A stretch of 64,000 nt of DNA from Leptidea sinapis (taxonomy: Eukaryota; Arthropoda; Insecta; Lepidoptera; Pieridae). The stretch spans positions 7,502,001 to 7,566,000 of the forward strand of contig NC_066275.1 in assembly GCF_905404315.1 (NCBI RefSeq), written 5' to 3'. The translations under genes and the position numbers were made by a program. Under the pieces are notes generated by a model. That model worked only from the letters and a program-made list of their open reading frames with translations. It had not been told where the DNA came from and did no database searches. Below are positions 32,331 through 42,899 of this stretch, piece after piece. The stretch's first letter is position 1. Each line of letters opens with the position of its first letter.

Positions 32331-33030
32331 AATAAAATATTATACTTCAGCATTTGAAACTGTAAATACCTATAGATTTAAAAGAGTGGCAATGAGTTTC
32401 TTGACAATTCGTATTAAATTTCACGAAAGCTCAACTTTTCCGAAGTGGTGGTAAGATCCTTGACATTCATAAGTGTTTTTCGACCTAATTGAATAAATTA
32501 TCTTTCTATTTTTTAACAATAAAATCGAACAAGTTTAAATCAAAGTTCCCACCAAGCAAACTGAAAAAAAGTTTCTTTACTAAAGTATTTCAACGATAAT
32601 TAAAAGTGCTATATTTTGTACGATAGTGGGGAACTCGGGGCCGGTATTATTAGTTTGATAGACACGATTAGTTCGTAAACTGAATGGAATACTTTGAAGA
32701 TTAAAACAGAACTGATTGATTTTATCGACCAACCTAATGTTATTTTTCTAGTCCGGCCCATGGCCATGGATATTGAGTTGTTTCACATTTTGACAGCTAC
32801 CAATATAAAGTGGTCACGGTTTGGTTATTTCGATGTCTCGCGGACATATATATATATATCGTTATCTCAATACTATTAAGTAGCAATGAATCCTAATTTA
32901 ATTAACTGACGGGCACTTCAATAGTTATACTTTCATATTGCGTCATTATCTCAAACTAGTATTATAGTATATACTAGTATTACCTATGATAAATGTTCGT
33001 ATGCCTATTAATTATTTTCGCTCAATCGTG
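32331..33030. other. Non-coding stretch, nothing recognised
   Basis: AT-rich. Frame 32694-32879 is not recognised and is not called. Confidence 0.4.
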
Positions 33031-33031
33031 A

Positions 33032-33352
33032 GCCTAGACGTTTTTAGATACCAGTGGGAGGCTTCTCTGCACAGGATGCCGGCTAGATTATGGGTACCAC
33101 AAAGGCTCCTATTTCTGCCGTGAAGCAGTAATGTGTAAGCATTACTGTGTTTCGGTCTGAAGGTCGCCGTGGCTAATGAAATTACTTGGCAAATGAGACT
33201 TAACATCTTATGTCTCAAGGCGAGCGCAGTTGTAGTGCCGCTCAGGTGTTATTGGGTTTTTCAAGAATCCTGAGCGGCACTGCATTGTTAAGGGCAGGGC
33301 GTATCAATTACCATCAGCTGAACGTCCTGCTCGTCTCGTCCCTTATTGTCAT
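33032..33352 (-). mobile_element. S1 repeat, full-length copy
   Basis: On the minus strand it begins TGACAATAAGGGACGAGACG and ends GCCTCCCACTGGTATC. Inside, GTGCCGCTCAGG and CCTGAGCGGCAC form a hairpin that is weaker or lost in the other copies. This is the best-preserved copy in the window. Confidence 0.8.
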
Positions 33353-33605
33353 AAAAAACATCTTCCAAATACCTTTGTAGTTAGTTTTATCTGCACTTAT
33401 TCTCTTGTTGTACCTAAACCAGCCAACGGGGACCAAATTCCCAAGACTCCAAGTCTCCGTCATAAGCCGCAATAGTTAGATAACAACTATACTTAAATAC
33501 TTAAGAACAAATGCACTCATAAAAACGTGGATGCGGTATTCCAATATGGCGGCCATTGGAATTTAAAAAAAGAACTTATCATTTATGTTATTTAAACAGT
33601 ACATA

Positions 33606-34860
33606 GGCTGCACTAAAAGTATCGGGAATGGAATATTTCCACTGTTCCTGTCATATTAAAATCTTTTTAATTGAAAACTCCTTGGTTTTAAAAATCGAAT
33701 ACAATTTATTTATTTAAAAAAAAGTCTTGTCAAACTTGTTTAGTCGTTGAGAAAATGGAATGGACTCGAGAACATTCTAGAGCGATGATTTATTATGACT
33801 TTCGAAGTGGTTTAACACAAAAATAGTGTGTTGACTGGATGATTTCTGCATTTGGTGATGAAGCCCCATCCAAAACCACAATTTATCGCTGGTTTGCTGA
33901 ATTTCAACGTGGACGTGTCAAGCTCAGTGATGATCCCCGTCAAGGTCGTCCAAAAACTGTAGTTACCAAAGAAAACATTGATGCTGTGCGTAAGCTGATT
34001 GAGGAAGATCGACATGTGATATACCGCGAAATTCAGGCAACTATAGACATTGGCATGAGTCAAATACAAATAATCTTACATGAACAATTAGGAGTAAAAA
34101 AGTTGTTTTCCCGATTTGCTCTGTGAAGAGCAAAAAGCGGCTCGCGTTACTTGGTGCGTCAGAACTCTCGAAAGATTCCACACAGGATCCTCAAATGCTG
34201 TATACAACATCGTATCAGGTGACGAATCCTGGATATACGCGTACGAACCCGAATTAAAAAACCAGTCACGAGTTTGGGTGTTCGAAAATGAGTTAAAGCC
34301 AACACAAATTGTTCGTTCACGGAGTGTTGCAAAAAAATGGTGGACACGTTTGTCTCTAAAACCGGCCATGTTGCGACTATTCCTCTTGAGGGACAAAGAA
34401 CGATTAATGCAGAATGGTATGCTAGCATTTGTTTGCCACAGGTCGTTTCTGAACTCCGTAAAGAGAACTGCAACCGCCGCATCATCCTCCATCACGACAA
34501 TGCGAGTTCTCACACCGCGCACAGAACAAAAGAGTTGTTAGAGCAAGAAAACATAGAATTATTAGACCATCCGCCGTACAGCCCCGACCTAAGCCCTAAT
34601 AATTTCTATACTTTCCCTAAAAGAAAGAATAAATTGCGTGGTCAGAGATTTTCATCACCTGAAGGAGCTGTGGACGCCTACAAAACGGCCATTTTGAAGA
34701 CCCCAACTTCCGAATGGAATGGTTGCTTCAATGATTGGTTCCATCGTATGGAAAAATGTGTCAAATTTCGCGGAGAATACTTCGAAAAGCAATAAATACA
34801 TTTTCAAATAGTAATGTTGTGTCACCTCCTTGATTCCCGAAATTTTCAGTGCCTCCCTCG
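33606..34860 (+). mobile_element. mariner element, nearly full length
   Basis: The left end GGCTGCACTAAAAGTATCGG GAATG pairs with the right end ATTCCCGAAATTTTCAGTGCCTCC as imperfect inverted repeats. TA lies next to both (33604-33605 and 34861-34862). The size of 1.25 kb is typical of mariner. Exact right terminus is uncertain by a few bases. Confidence 0.85.
33755..34795 (+). pseudogene. mariner transposase, broken by one stop and two frameshifts
   Basis: The start MEWTREHSRAMIYYDFRSGL is followed by TAG at 33824-33826. The frame then continues with the HTH region (SKTTIYRWFAEFQRGRVKL, DDPRQGRPKTV, DAVRKLIEED) to about 34115, where it shifts. The middle frame (34116-34336) gives WCVRTLERFHTG, GDESWIYAYEPE with the first catalytic Asp, and KNQSRVWV. 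A second shift restores the original frame: TINAEWYASICLPQV, IILHHDNASSHTAHRT with the second Asp, HPPYSPDLSPNNF, and WFHRMEKCVKFRGEYFEKQ. At the third catalytic position (34601-34603) Asn replaces the Asp of the DD34D triad. The product cannot be active. The rest of the protein is well preserved, so the copy is not ancient. Confidence 0.92.
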
Positions 34861-35410
34861 TAAATAGTGTTAGAACAATATACCTACTCAAAATGACGAT
34901 GGTGAATACTAAAATGGCCGCCATTCAAATAAAAATAAGAATCTTTTACAAAAATTATGTAAACAGTAGTAGGTACCTAAGTAATGTAAAAAATAAAAAA
35001 TGTCTACTGAAGAAAAGGCATATGGGTATTTATTTTACTTTCATGGTTCTTATGATATAGGAGCGAATAAGCAGAGTTCGCATCAATATTCGCGTATAGT
35101 AAGAAACAAAAGAATAGAAAAATAAAAAATATCAGAAACGTAACAAAACTAAAGCTCATCTCTTATTTTATGATCAATATTTGTTCAAATATGGTTTGGA
35201 TTCTCTGTGAACTGACCCCAGTTTATATGGTGCCACATATAGCATTATCTGCACGTCTTGAATGCGAAGAAAATTTCTACACCGTACGACGGCAACAAAT
35301 TTTTTATAACCTAAAAATTGGAGATATGCATTGGTCTTTACACCCATATCATATATAGCATATCTCCATAGTTGGTCGGATTTGAGTTGAGTTGAAAAAA
35401 ATTAACTCTT
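34861..35410. other. Non-coding stretch, nothing recognised
   Basis: AT-rich with two short chance frames (34830-35060, 35170-35358). Confidence 0.4.
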
Positions 35411-35797
35411 ATTAATAGATAATGTATATATCTAGAATCTAGGTAGAGCCTTTTGCTGCTAGACAACCGATGAAAAGTAAGTAAGTAAATAAAAACATAC
35501 CAGGAATATAAGTAAGTGTGCGTGACAGGCTACGTCTTACACTCGCGATTTGTATGACACTTTGTGTTAGTGTGTTGCTCAAAATAGAGGTAAACTGTCA
35601 ATCTCATTTTTATTTTTATACATTTTAGTTTTTTTGGCGGGAACGAGTGAACGAAGGAAGGCGCGCTTATACAAAAAAAAATTGTTTAAATTATTGTTCA
35701 TAGTGCATATATTTTTCATACTTGTAAATTGTTTATCCTGGTTTATAAATATTCGATTTTTGTATATATAAATTGTTAAGTGCGCTTCCCCATCGCC

Positions 35798-36916
35798 ATG
35801 GGGAAGCGTACAGGTAAAAGGCCGAAGAACGGCCAGAGCGACGCAGAACCAGCAGACGAACTTCCCCTATCCGAATCCTCGGTATCTGACGCGGAGGTGA
35901 CTGAACGTCTCATTGTAAGAAGAAAGGATAAAGAGAAGTATACCCCTTATAGAGCGACAAATTATTATAGGTTATACGACGAAAATTCAAATAAGAAGGA
36001 ATTTATTGTATTTCTCAATCGCAAGCAGGGTGAAGTCAAAATATCAGACAAGGACAGGTTGGGTCTGTCAAATGGAATCAGGAGGCATTGCGTATCGGGT
36101 GTGTTGCACCTGAGGTCCGTTAATGCTTTTAAAGTTGGTGTTACCTTTGACCTGCCTAACAATGCGAATGTATTTTTAAAAAATGAAAAGTTACTTAGCG
36201 AGTTGGAGATGGTTGCCTCAATTCCGGCTTCTGAAACGGAGGTCACTGGAGTTCTTACTTCTGTTCCCACTGATTACTCCAACAAAAAAATTCATCAATT
36301 AATTGCATAGAGTAAAAAAGTTATTGCTGTGAGAAGGTTCATGCGGCGAGTAAAGGACCCACAGGGTGTTGTCTCCTTTGTTCCAACGCAAACTGTTGCA
36401 GTCACATTTGCATCAACGTTGTTACCTGAGTATGTAACACTTGATCACTGGAGGCATGAGGTTAATGTATATGTACCCCCTATTAAACAGTGTCTACGCT
36501 GTATGAAATTTGGCCATATTGCTAAATTTTGTAGAAACAATGAAGTTTGTTCCATATGTTCTGACAATCACAATTTTAAAATGTGTCCAAAAACTTTAAC
36601 AAAATGTGCCAACTGTGGTGGAGATCACATAGCTATCTCATCTACCTGTCCTCTGAAAAAACAAAAAATTTAAGAAAACAAAGTGAAGTCCCGTAGTGTT
36701 AGATACTCAGATCTCTTCAATGAATCTGCTTTCCCTCAATTAAACTCAAAGTATATTGACACACACCTGAGCAATCTTATAAAATCTGACAAATTTATGA
36801 ACCTCTTGGTTGAAGCAGTTTTACAAATTTGTACAAATAAAGATAAGTTAACTATAAATTCAAATAGTATTAAGGAAATTCTGAATAACACTTTTAGAAA
36901 AAAGACACCTAGTTAA
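35798..36916 (+). pseudogene. LINE-B ORF1 (gag-like nucleic-acid-binding protein)
   Basis: The first ATG of the frame follows CCATCGCC and gives MGKRTGKRPKNGQSDAEPAD with a basic start and an acidic/serine region. It then has an RNA-binding-type central domain (RRKDKEKYTPYRATNYYRLY, TDYSNKKIHQLI). Three zinc knuckles follow: CLRCMKFGHIAKFC (CX2CX4HX4C), CSICSDNHNFKMC (CX2CX3HX4C) and CANCGGDHIAISSTC (CX2CX3HX6C). The C-terminus (RYSDLFNESAFPQLN) is short. In-frame stops TAG at 36308-36310 and TAA at 36671-36673 break an otherwise continuous frame of 373 codon positions ending TAA-ward at 36914-36916. In active relatives ORF1 coats element RNA. Confidence 0.88.
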
Positions 36917-36924
36917 TTGTTATT

Positions 36925-38019
36925 ATGGATACATTGAATATAGTGCAGTGGAACGCTCAAAGTATTATTAGTAATAGGCTTATTTTTACAAGGTTTTTAT
37001 ATGAAAATCATATCCATATTGCTATAATTTCGGAAACTTGGTTAAAACCACATCAGTATTTTTTAATAAAAGGCTATAACACAATAAGGAATGATTGTGG
37101 TAATAAACACAATGGTGTAGCAATTTTTATTCATAATAATATCACATTTTCTAACATAAATACATATTATGATAGTGCTCTACAAAATGTTTGTATTAAA
37201 ATTAAAATTAATAACAAAGAACTGAGTATTGTGAGTTTTTACAGTCCTTCCAATTCAAATCCTCCATTTAATAAAAACAATTTAAACAGTTTAATTAAGT
37301 CCATTCCAGAGCCAATGATATTTGCAGGTGATTTCAATGCTCATCACATGTTGTGGGGATGTGTTGATACATTGCCTCGAGGTAAAGATGTTTTAGAGGT
37401 TATAGATGAGAATGGTCTTGTTATTCTGAATAATGGTCAAGCTACCACAATAGGATCTCCATCTTGGCGTCCTAATGCTCTTGACTTGACTTTGGTAACT
37501 CCATCTTTGGCTCTTTTATGTGACTGGTCAGTTATTGACAGTCCTCTGGGCAGTAGTTATCATCTCCCTGTAATAATAAAAATGGCAGTAAGTAGTGATA
37601 GTATTAGTTTGCAAAACACATTATGTAATAATCTACATTTGCCCACTCACCCTAATTATAAGCAGGTGAATTGGAATATGTATAGTAACTTAGTTGTTTC
37701 TTATTTGGATGATGTTAAATTTGACACTTTATCTTCAATAGATGCTTTTAATTCCTTTTGTAATATTTTACTTTCTGCTGCCAAGCAGTCAATCCCTAGC
37801 TGTCTGTTTTCCAAAAGTTCTAATAGTAATAATGCTACTAGTTCTTGTTCACAAAAATCTTTTAAATATCCTTGGTCGCCTTGGTGGAATCAGAGGTGTA
37901 CAGAAGCAGTTTTAAATGCTAAAAATGGTTACATTAATTTTAAAAACAACTCCACTGATGAAAATTATGTGGAGTTTAAGAGATTGCGGGCTTTAAAAAA
38001 AACTTATCTTAAAAAGTGA
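36925..38019 (+). pseudogene. LINE-B ORF2, endonuclease part
   Basis: It starts 8 nt after ORF1. Residues 1-230 are an apurinic-type endonuclease: NIVQWNAQSIISNR (Asn), AIISETWLKPH (catalytic Glu), HNGVAIFIHNN, SFYSPSN, FAGDFNAHHMLWG (GDFNAH) and LDLTLVTP. The last catalytic motif, usually SDHLP, reads SSYHLPV: TAT (37558-37560) puts Tyr where Asp is expected. A linker follows (YPWSPWWNQRCTEAVLNAKN), then the frame ends at TGA 38017-38019. The protein continues in another frame from about 38010 (SERRNSWIGLCNSFN), so one small indel in the A-rich stretch explains the break. Confidence 0.9.
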
Positions 38020-38041
38020 AAGAAGAAATAGCTGGATAGGC

Positions 38042-40714
38042 TTGTGCAATTCATTTAATCGTTGTACTCCTTTGTCTTCAATTTGGAAATACATGCGCAA
38101 ATTTAACAAAACTTACATTCCTGACAGTGTGTTGAATGATAGTTGGATTCCAGATTTTCTACAAAAGTATACTTCTGACTTTGTATCAAATGAGTTAACT
38201 AACTATGTAAATGTTGTTAATGATAGTAATAAATATTTGATAGAGCCTTTTTCTTTACAAGAACTAAAATCCGCTTTATTTACTAGAAGAGATACATCTT
38301 TCGGTCTTGATACCATTCCATATATTTTACTCAAAAAACTTAATTGCCACAGTCTCAACATCTTTTTAAATAATCTTAATCGCCTATGGAAGGAGAATAC
38401 TATTCCTGCAGAATGGAAAACAGACTGTTTAATCCCAGTTTTAAAGCCAGACAAAAATAAAATGTTACCTGACTCTTATAGACCTATAGCTCTCACGTCT
38501 TGTGTTGGGAAGATATTTGAGCAGCTTCTAAAACAACGTCTCGAGTTCTTTATAGAACAAAATTGTCTTTTGCCTAATAATCAGTTTGGTTTTCGCAAAG
38601 GTCGGTCTTCTAGGGAGAGTATAGCGCAGTTACAGCTTGATGCGCATCAATGTTTAGCAAGTAATCAATATCTTTTGTCTGTATTTTTTGACATCTCAGG
38701 TGCCTTCAATAGTGTAAATATTGCCGTGCTTTGTGACGAGTTATCAATGTTAGGGATACCAGGTAAAATAATAAATTGGATGCAATCCTTTTTGACTGAC
38801 AGAAAAGTATATGTAAAATTTAATAAACATTTGTATGGACCACGACTTTCTTCTCTAGGTGTTTGTCAGGGGGGAATATTGTCTCCTTTAATTTTTATTA
38901 TGTACATAAGACGATTGAACCTTATTTTGGGGCCAAATATAGTAAACCTACAGTATGCAGATGACTTAGTCGTCTATGTATCGGGAGTTGATCTGATTAA
39001 TTTAGCCGCTACTATTAATAAAGCACTTGTAAATTTATATCAATACTTTTCTTATCTTAATTTAAATGTAAATCCAACCAAATCAAAAGTCTTTGTGATT
39101 GGTCGTAAACGCATCATATTGCCTCCCATTTTATACAATGGCATTCCACTGCCTATTTCATGTGACATAAAATTTCTAGGTGTAACATTTACTCCAAAAC
39201 TTTCTTGGAAAAAATATACAGATAGTGTTATAATTAAAGCGAATAAAGCTTATAATGTATTAAAATCTTTGTGTGCAACGTCGTGGGGAGCGGACCCTAA
39301 AATATTGTTAATTTTGTATAAATCGCTTATTCGTAGTCATTTTGAATATGGCTTTCATTGTTTCGCCGCAGACAGCAAAATTGTTAATAGTCTGGATAAA
39401 ATACAAAATAAATGTATGCGTACAATATTGGGTGCACTTAAAACTAGCCCAATAGCTGCTATGCAAATCGAGGCCAACCTTCCTCCTTTGTGTATTAGAT
39501 TTAGTTATCTTAAAGAAAGATTTATTTTAAAGCTCTATAGCTTGCCGACGAACAATCTTCTTAAGAATCTTATTGCTTATCAATCGTCTTCATTTCCGAG
39601 ACAGTTGTTTATCTTGCAAGATTTTTCTTCATTTTTTAAATTTCTACAAGATTTAAATATTCATCGGAATAATGATATACTTCCCTGCCATGCAGGTTCT
39701 TTTCGATGTAAATATTCTGCAATTAATGTTGTAATAGATCCAAATTTAACTTCAAAAGAGGAGGTTCATGTATTATTGTCAGAATGGTCTAATTGTAAAT
39801 TTGTTTATACGGATGGCGCAAAAAACAATAATAATGTTTCTTTTGCAATCTACCTTCCTGAAATTAGGAAGGGTATTGGCTTTAAGATTAATAGATATGC
39901 CAGTATTTTTACTGCTGAAGCCGTCGCTATTCTTTTTGCTTTAAAGCATATTAAGAAACAAAATCAACTTAATAAGAAGTGGGTAATAGTTAGTGATAGT
40001 ATGAGTGTGTTAAAAAGTTTGTCAAATAACAAAATGAGTGCTAACATCAATTACATCATTTTTGCTATAAAGGAATTGTGGTTCGAACTATGTTTAATCG
40101 ATATTAAAGTGGATTTCGTTTGGGTCCCGTCCCATATAGGAGTAGCAGGAAACGAAAGCGCTGATTTTCTAGCTAGAACTATCATTAATATATCCGATCT
40201 ATCCCTATATCCTGATTGCAAAGATCTAGACATTAACATACCATATACAGATATAATAAGTAATCTAAAACAGCGTATGACTCTTCTTTGGGGAAGATAT
40301 TGGTACAATTGTACAGAAGTTGAAAATAAGGCTCATTCGTATACTTTGTTAGATAATCCCGTTAATAGCACACCCTGGTTTTGTAAGTTTAAAAATAACG
40401 CTCACAGAAAGTTCTATACTACAATAACACGAATGCGTATTGGTCACTATCGATTGAATTTTCATCTTCATCGCAAAAAAATTGTCTCCTCTCCTTTTTG
40501 TGACCATTGTAATAAGCAACAAGATCAGTCTCTGGATCACATCTTTTTTGATTGTTCGTCCTTTGGCATACAGCGCCTTGTGCTGATGGATGAGCTACTG
40601 GAAATATATGGTGCACCCAATATAATCCCGCTCTCAGTAATAGATCTATTAAAGGACACATCAACTTATATGTCCTTGTATAAATTTGTATGTAGTACTG
40701 TAAATACATTGTAA
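38042..40714 (+). pseudogene. LINE-B ORF2, reverse transcriptase and RNase H part
   Basis: This is an 890-codon uninterrupted frame, the downstream part of ORF2. RT motifs in order: PAEWKTDCLIPVLKPDKN, DSYRPIALTSCVGKIFE, NNQFGFRKGRSS, SVFFDISGAFNSVN, VCQGGILSPLIFIMYI and LQYADDLVVYV (YADD near residue 305). FLGVTFTPKLSW and the thumb follow. RNase H: CKFVYTDGAKNNN (first Asp near residue 591), FTAEAVAILFALKH, VIVSDSMSVLKS and WVPSHIGVAGNESADFLA, so all four acidic residues are present. The C-terminus has a zinc-like FCDHCNKQQDQSLDHIFFDC motif. It appears catalytically complete but lacks its own start because of the frameshift upstream. Confidence 0.92.
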
Positions 40715-41238
40715 TTTGTAGATACATACGTTGTAAATTTGTTTATAATTATGTAAATACGTTATAACTTGTACATATACAACTAGTAATAGCATAGCGC
40801 AATTCGCGAACTGAACAGATAATGTAAATAGGTAGGTATTATTCTAAAAAGTTATGCAAATTACACTGGATTTGACTTTAAGAAAAGGGGAAAATTATTA
40901 GAGACTATATTACTGGATTTGGACTTACTAAAAGGAAAATATGGAAAATATTCTTTAGAGAATTATACATTAACGGAAATGGTAAAATAACTGATGACTT
41001 TAAGACTGGATTGGATTTGATGAAAGAAACTACTATAAATATTCGCTATCGAATATACATAATTGGAAAAGGAAAATGGAAATAATGTAAGATGAAATGA
41101 GAAAACTGGATTGGACTTTTTGTAAAACAAAATAGTGAAAATAATAAATACCAAAGAAATGAAAATACTAACGACAAGGCAGTAAGGCCCCTGGCTATAG
41201 CCTGTTCGAAAGAACGAATTAATATAAAAAAAAAAAAA
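40715..41238 (+). other. 3' UTR of LINE-B
   Basis: AT-rich and non-coding, with repeated TTGTAAAT/TTATAACTTGTA motifs and several ACTGGATTTGGACTT-like repeats. It ends in poly(A) next to the target duplication. Confidence 0.75.
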
Positions 41239-41276
41239 TTATACATTTTCACAGCTGTCACAATCTAGACACAAGA

Positions 41277-42890
41277 CGAATAAATGATCAACGCCTTTTT
41301 TAATATATATATATATATATTTATGATTTAAATATCGACTATACCGATGTATTACTGATTACTTAATTATGTTCTTAAATCTATTTCAACACTCTTAATT
41401 TGGTACACCGGATTTTATGAAGTAAGAGTTATAGAAACACCTTGGTGTTCATTTAAATTATTAATTATTGTCGAATAAGCAGTGCGACATGTTACACATA
41501 TATTTTTAAAGGGCTTGTTTAGCCTTGTACTGTCTTAGCTCGTGACCAAAGATTATGAAACTAAGTTTGTGCAGGGCGCACCTGATTTGGTACGTAATAT
41601 TATGCAGTACTCGATGCTATAAAATATATACGGATTGTGATTATTGGACGACTAAACACTTCAATTAACTTCTACTAAATGCTTTACATTCTGCATGGCC
41701 TCAAATAACGGATGTTCCTTTCGCTGTTTCATAATACTTATCTTATTTTATATAATTCGATCATAAAAGGCACTGTAAAAAATACAAGCTATGCTATTCA
41801 ACACGTTATTACTCGTAAAATCTTTAAAAATCTTAACACTTGATGTCTGAAAAACCGCCTGCGATTTAAATTACCTCAATTAGTCTGGTCTATAAAATAT
41901 TGAAACTCAAGACCCCAAAAGGCGGTGTTTGTGTAATAAAAATTTCGTTTATGATCATTGCAGTGTAATTATAGCATGCCTCATGTTTATAGGCTAGTCG
42001 TGCAAAATTATTAATTGGCAAATGTAATCTGCTCGCATATTTCAAATGATTCAGCCCTGTTGTGTAGAGAGGATCGACCTTCGCAGACACATGATTGCAA
42101 GCTTCGCTAAGTTGAACCACTTTTCATATTATACTCCCACCGTTGCTCTACTTAATATTCTTTATCACTGAACATCTTTTGGGAGCCATCGTATGAACGA
42201 ATTCAATCTAGAATCTGTTGTAATGTACAATTTGTTTGAATTACTTACGAAACGTGTAATTAAACGATGTAGAAAATGTAATTAATTATTCGTTGAATGG
42301 AACACAATGAGAGATTAACACTTCATCATAGATATTATAAAGATATCTTTGTAAGATGACTTACCTATGTGTATTTAGTTGTTTCATAAGATGAAAAGCT
42401 CTATTAAGTAATTTACATATCGTTTAAGCGAACGACTGCATTTTTGCTACAACAGTCCAATTTACACAAAATGAATGGTCCTGAGTTCTAACCAGTGACT
42501 ATTGAGTATTTTAAAGTACGAATCTAAAGACTTCTTCCGTCTTATTAGATAACATGGACTAAGCAGTCCACGGTTTATTTATGTTTTGTAATAAGGATAA
42601 GTTTAAACCAGTGTAGTAAAGTTAAACCAAGACTTTATAGTCTGACTTTAAACCAGGTCTAGTTAAGATTTTTGTAATAAGACTGTCTAATTTGGGGTTC
42701 AGGAAATCCTCACATGATCCATGAGAAAACAATGCATCCACATTCCACAACGAACAACTATCTGGAGCGGATTTTAGTGAAGTGGCGTGATTGTTCTTAC
42801 TTTTTTTTGAAAACGAGGCCGGAATCGCAGTATCTGTAAACGGTTTCTGATCTCTTCGGATCTTGTGGCCTAACTGGATGGCATGAACCT
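41277..42890. other. Non-coding stretch with an unassigned open frame
   Basis: Mostly AT-rich with a (TA)n run at about 41301-41320. A 76-codon minus frame at 41890-42120 starts MVQLSEACNHVSAKVD and has fairly balanced composition, but no family or splice signals are recognised. Confidence 0.35.
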
Positions 42891-42899
42891 GGATGACAT

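Larger units (their letters stand above)
35627..41238 (+). mobile_element. Full-length I-like non-LTR retrotransposon (LINE-B), 5.6 kb
   Basis: The element is flanked by an exact 11-bp target duplication TTATACATTTT (35616-35626 and 41239-41249) and ends in a poly(A) run (41226-41238). Order: 5' UTR (35627-35797), ORF1 gag-like with three zinc knuckles, ORF2 with endonuclease, reverse transcriptase and RNase H, then a ~520-bp 3' UTR. The RNase H domain plus CCHC gag points to the I superfamily. Both ORFs are broken by a small number of lesions. Confidence 0.9.
35411..41276 (-). mobile_element. MITE-2 copy split by the I-like LINE
   Basis: The left part (35411-35626) has TCTAGAATCTAGGTAGAGCC, AAGTGTGCGTGACAGGCTAC and ACACTTTGTGTTAGTGTG. 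The missing end continues at 41239-41276 with TTTTCACAGCTGTCACAATC TAGACACAAG. Joined at the duplicated TTATACATTTT, the two parts align with the whole 60.4 kb copy reversed. The LINE therefore inserted into a pre-existing MITE. Confidence 0.75.

Noticed and set aside
34088..34522. Long minus-strand frames over the mariner
   Set aside because: Antisense shadows of the transposase; none resembles a protein family.
41890..42120. 76-codon minus-strand frame, possible small gene
   Set aside because: Reasonable composition but no homology, splice sites or regulatory signals seen; not called.
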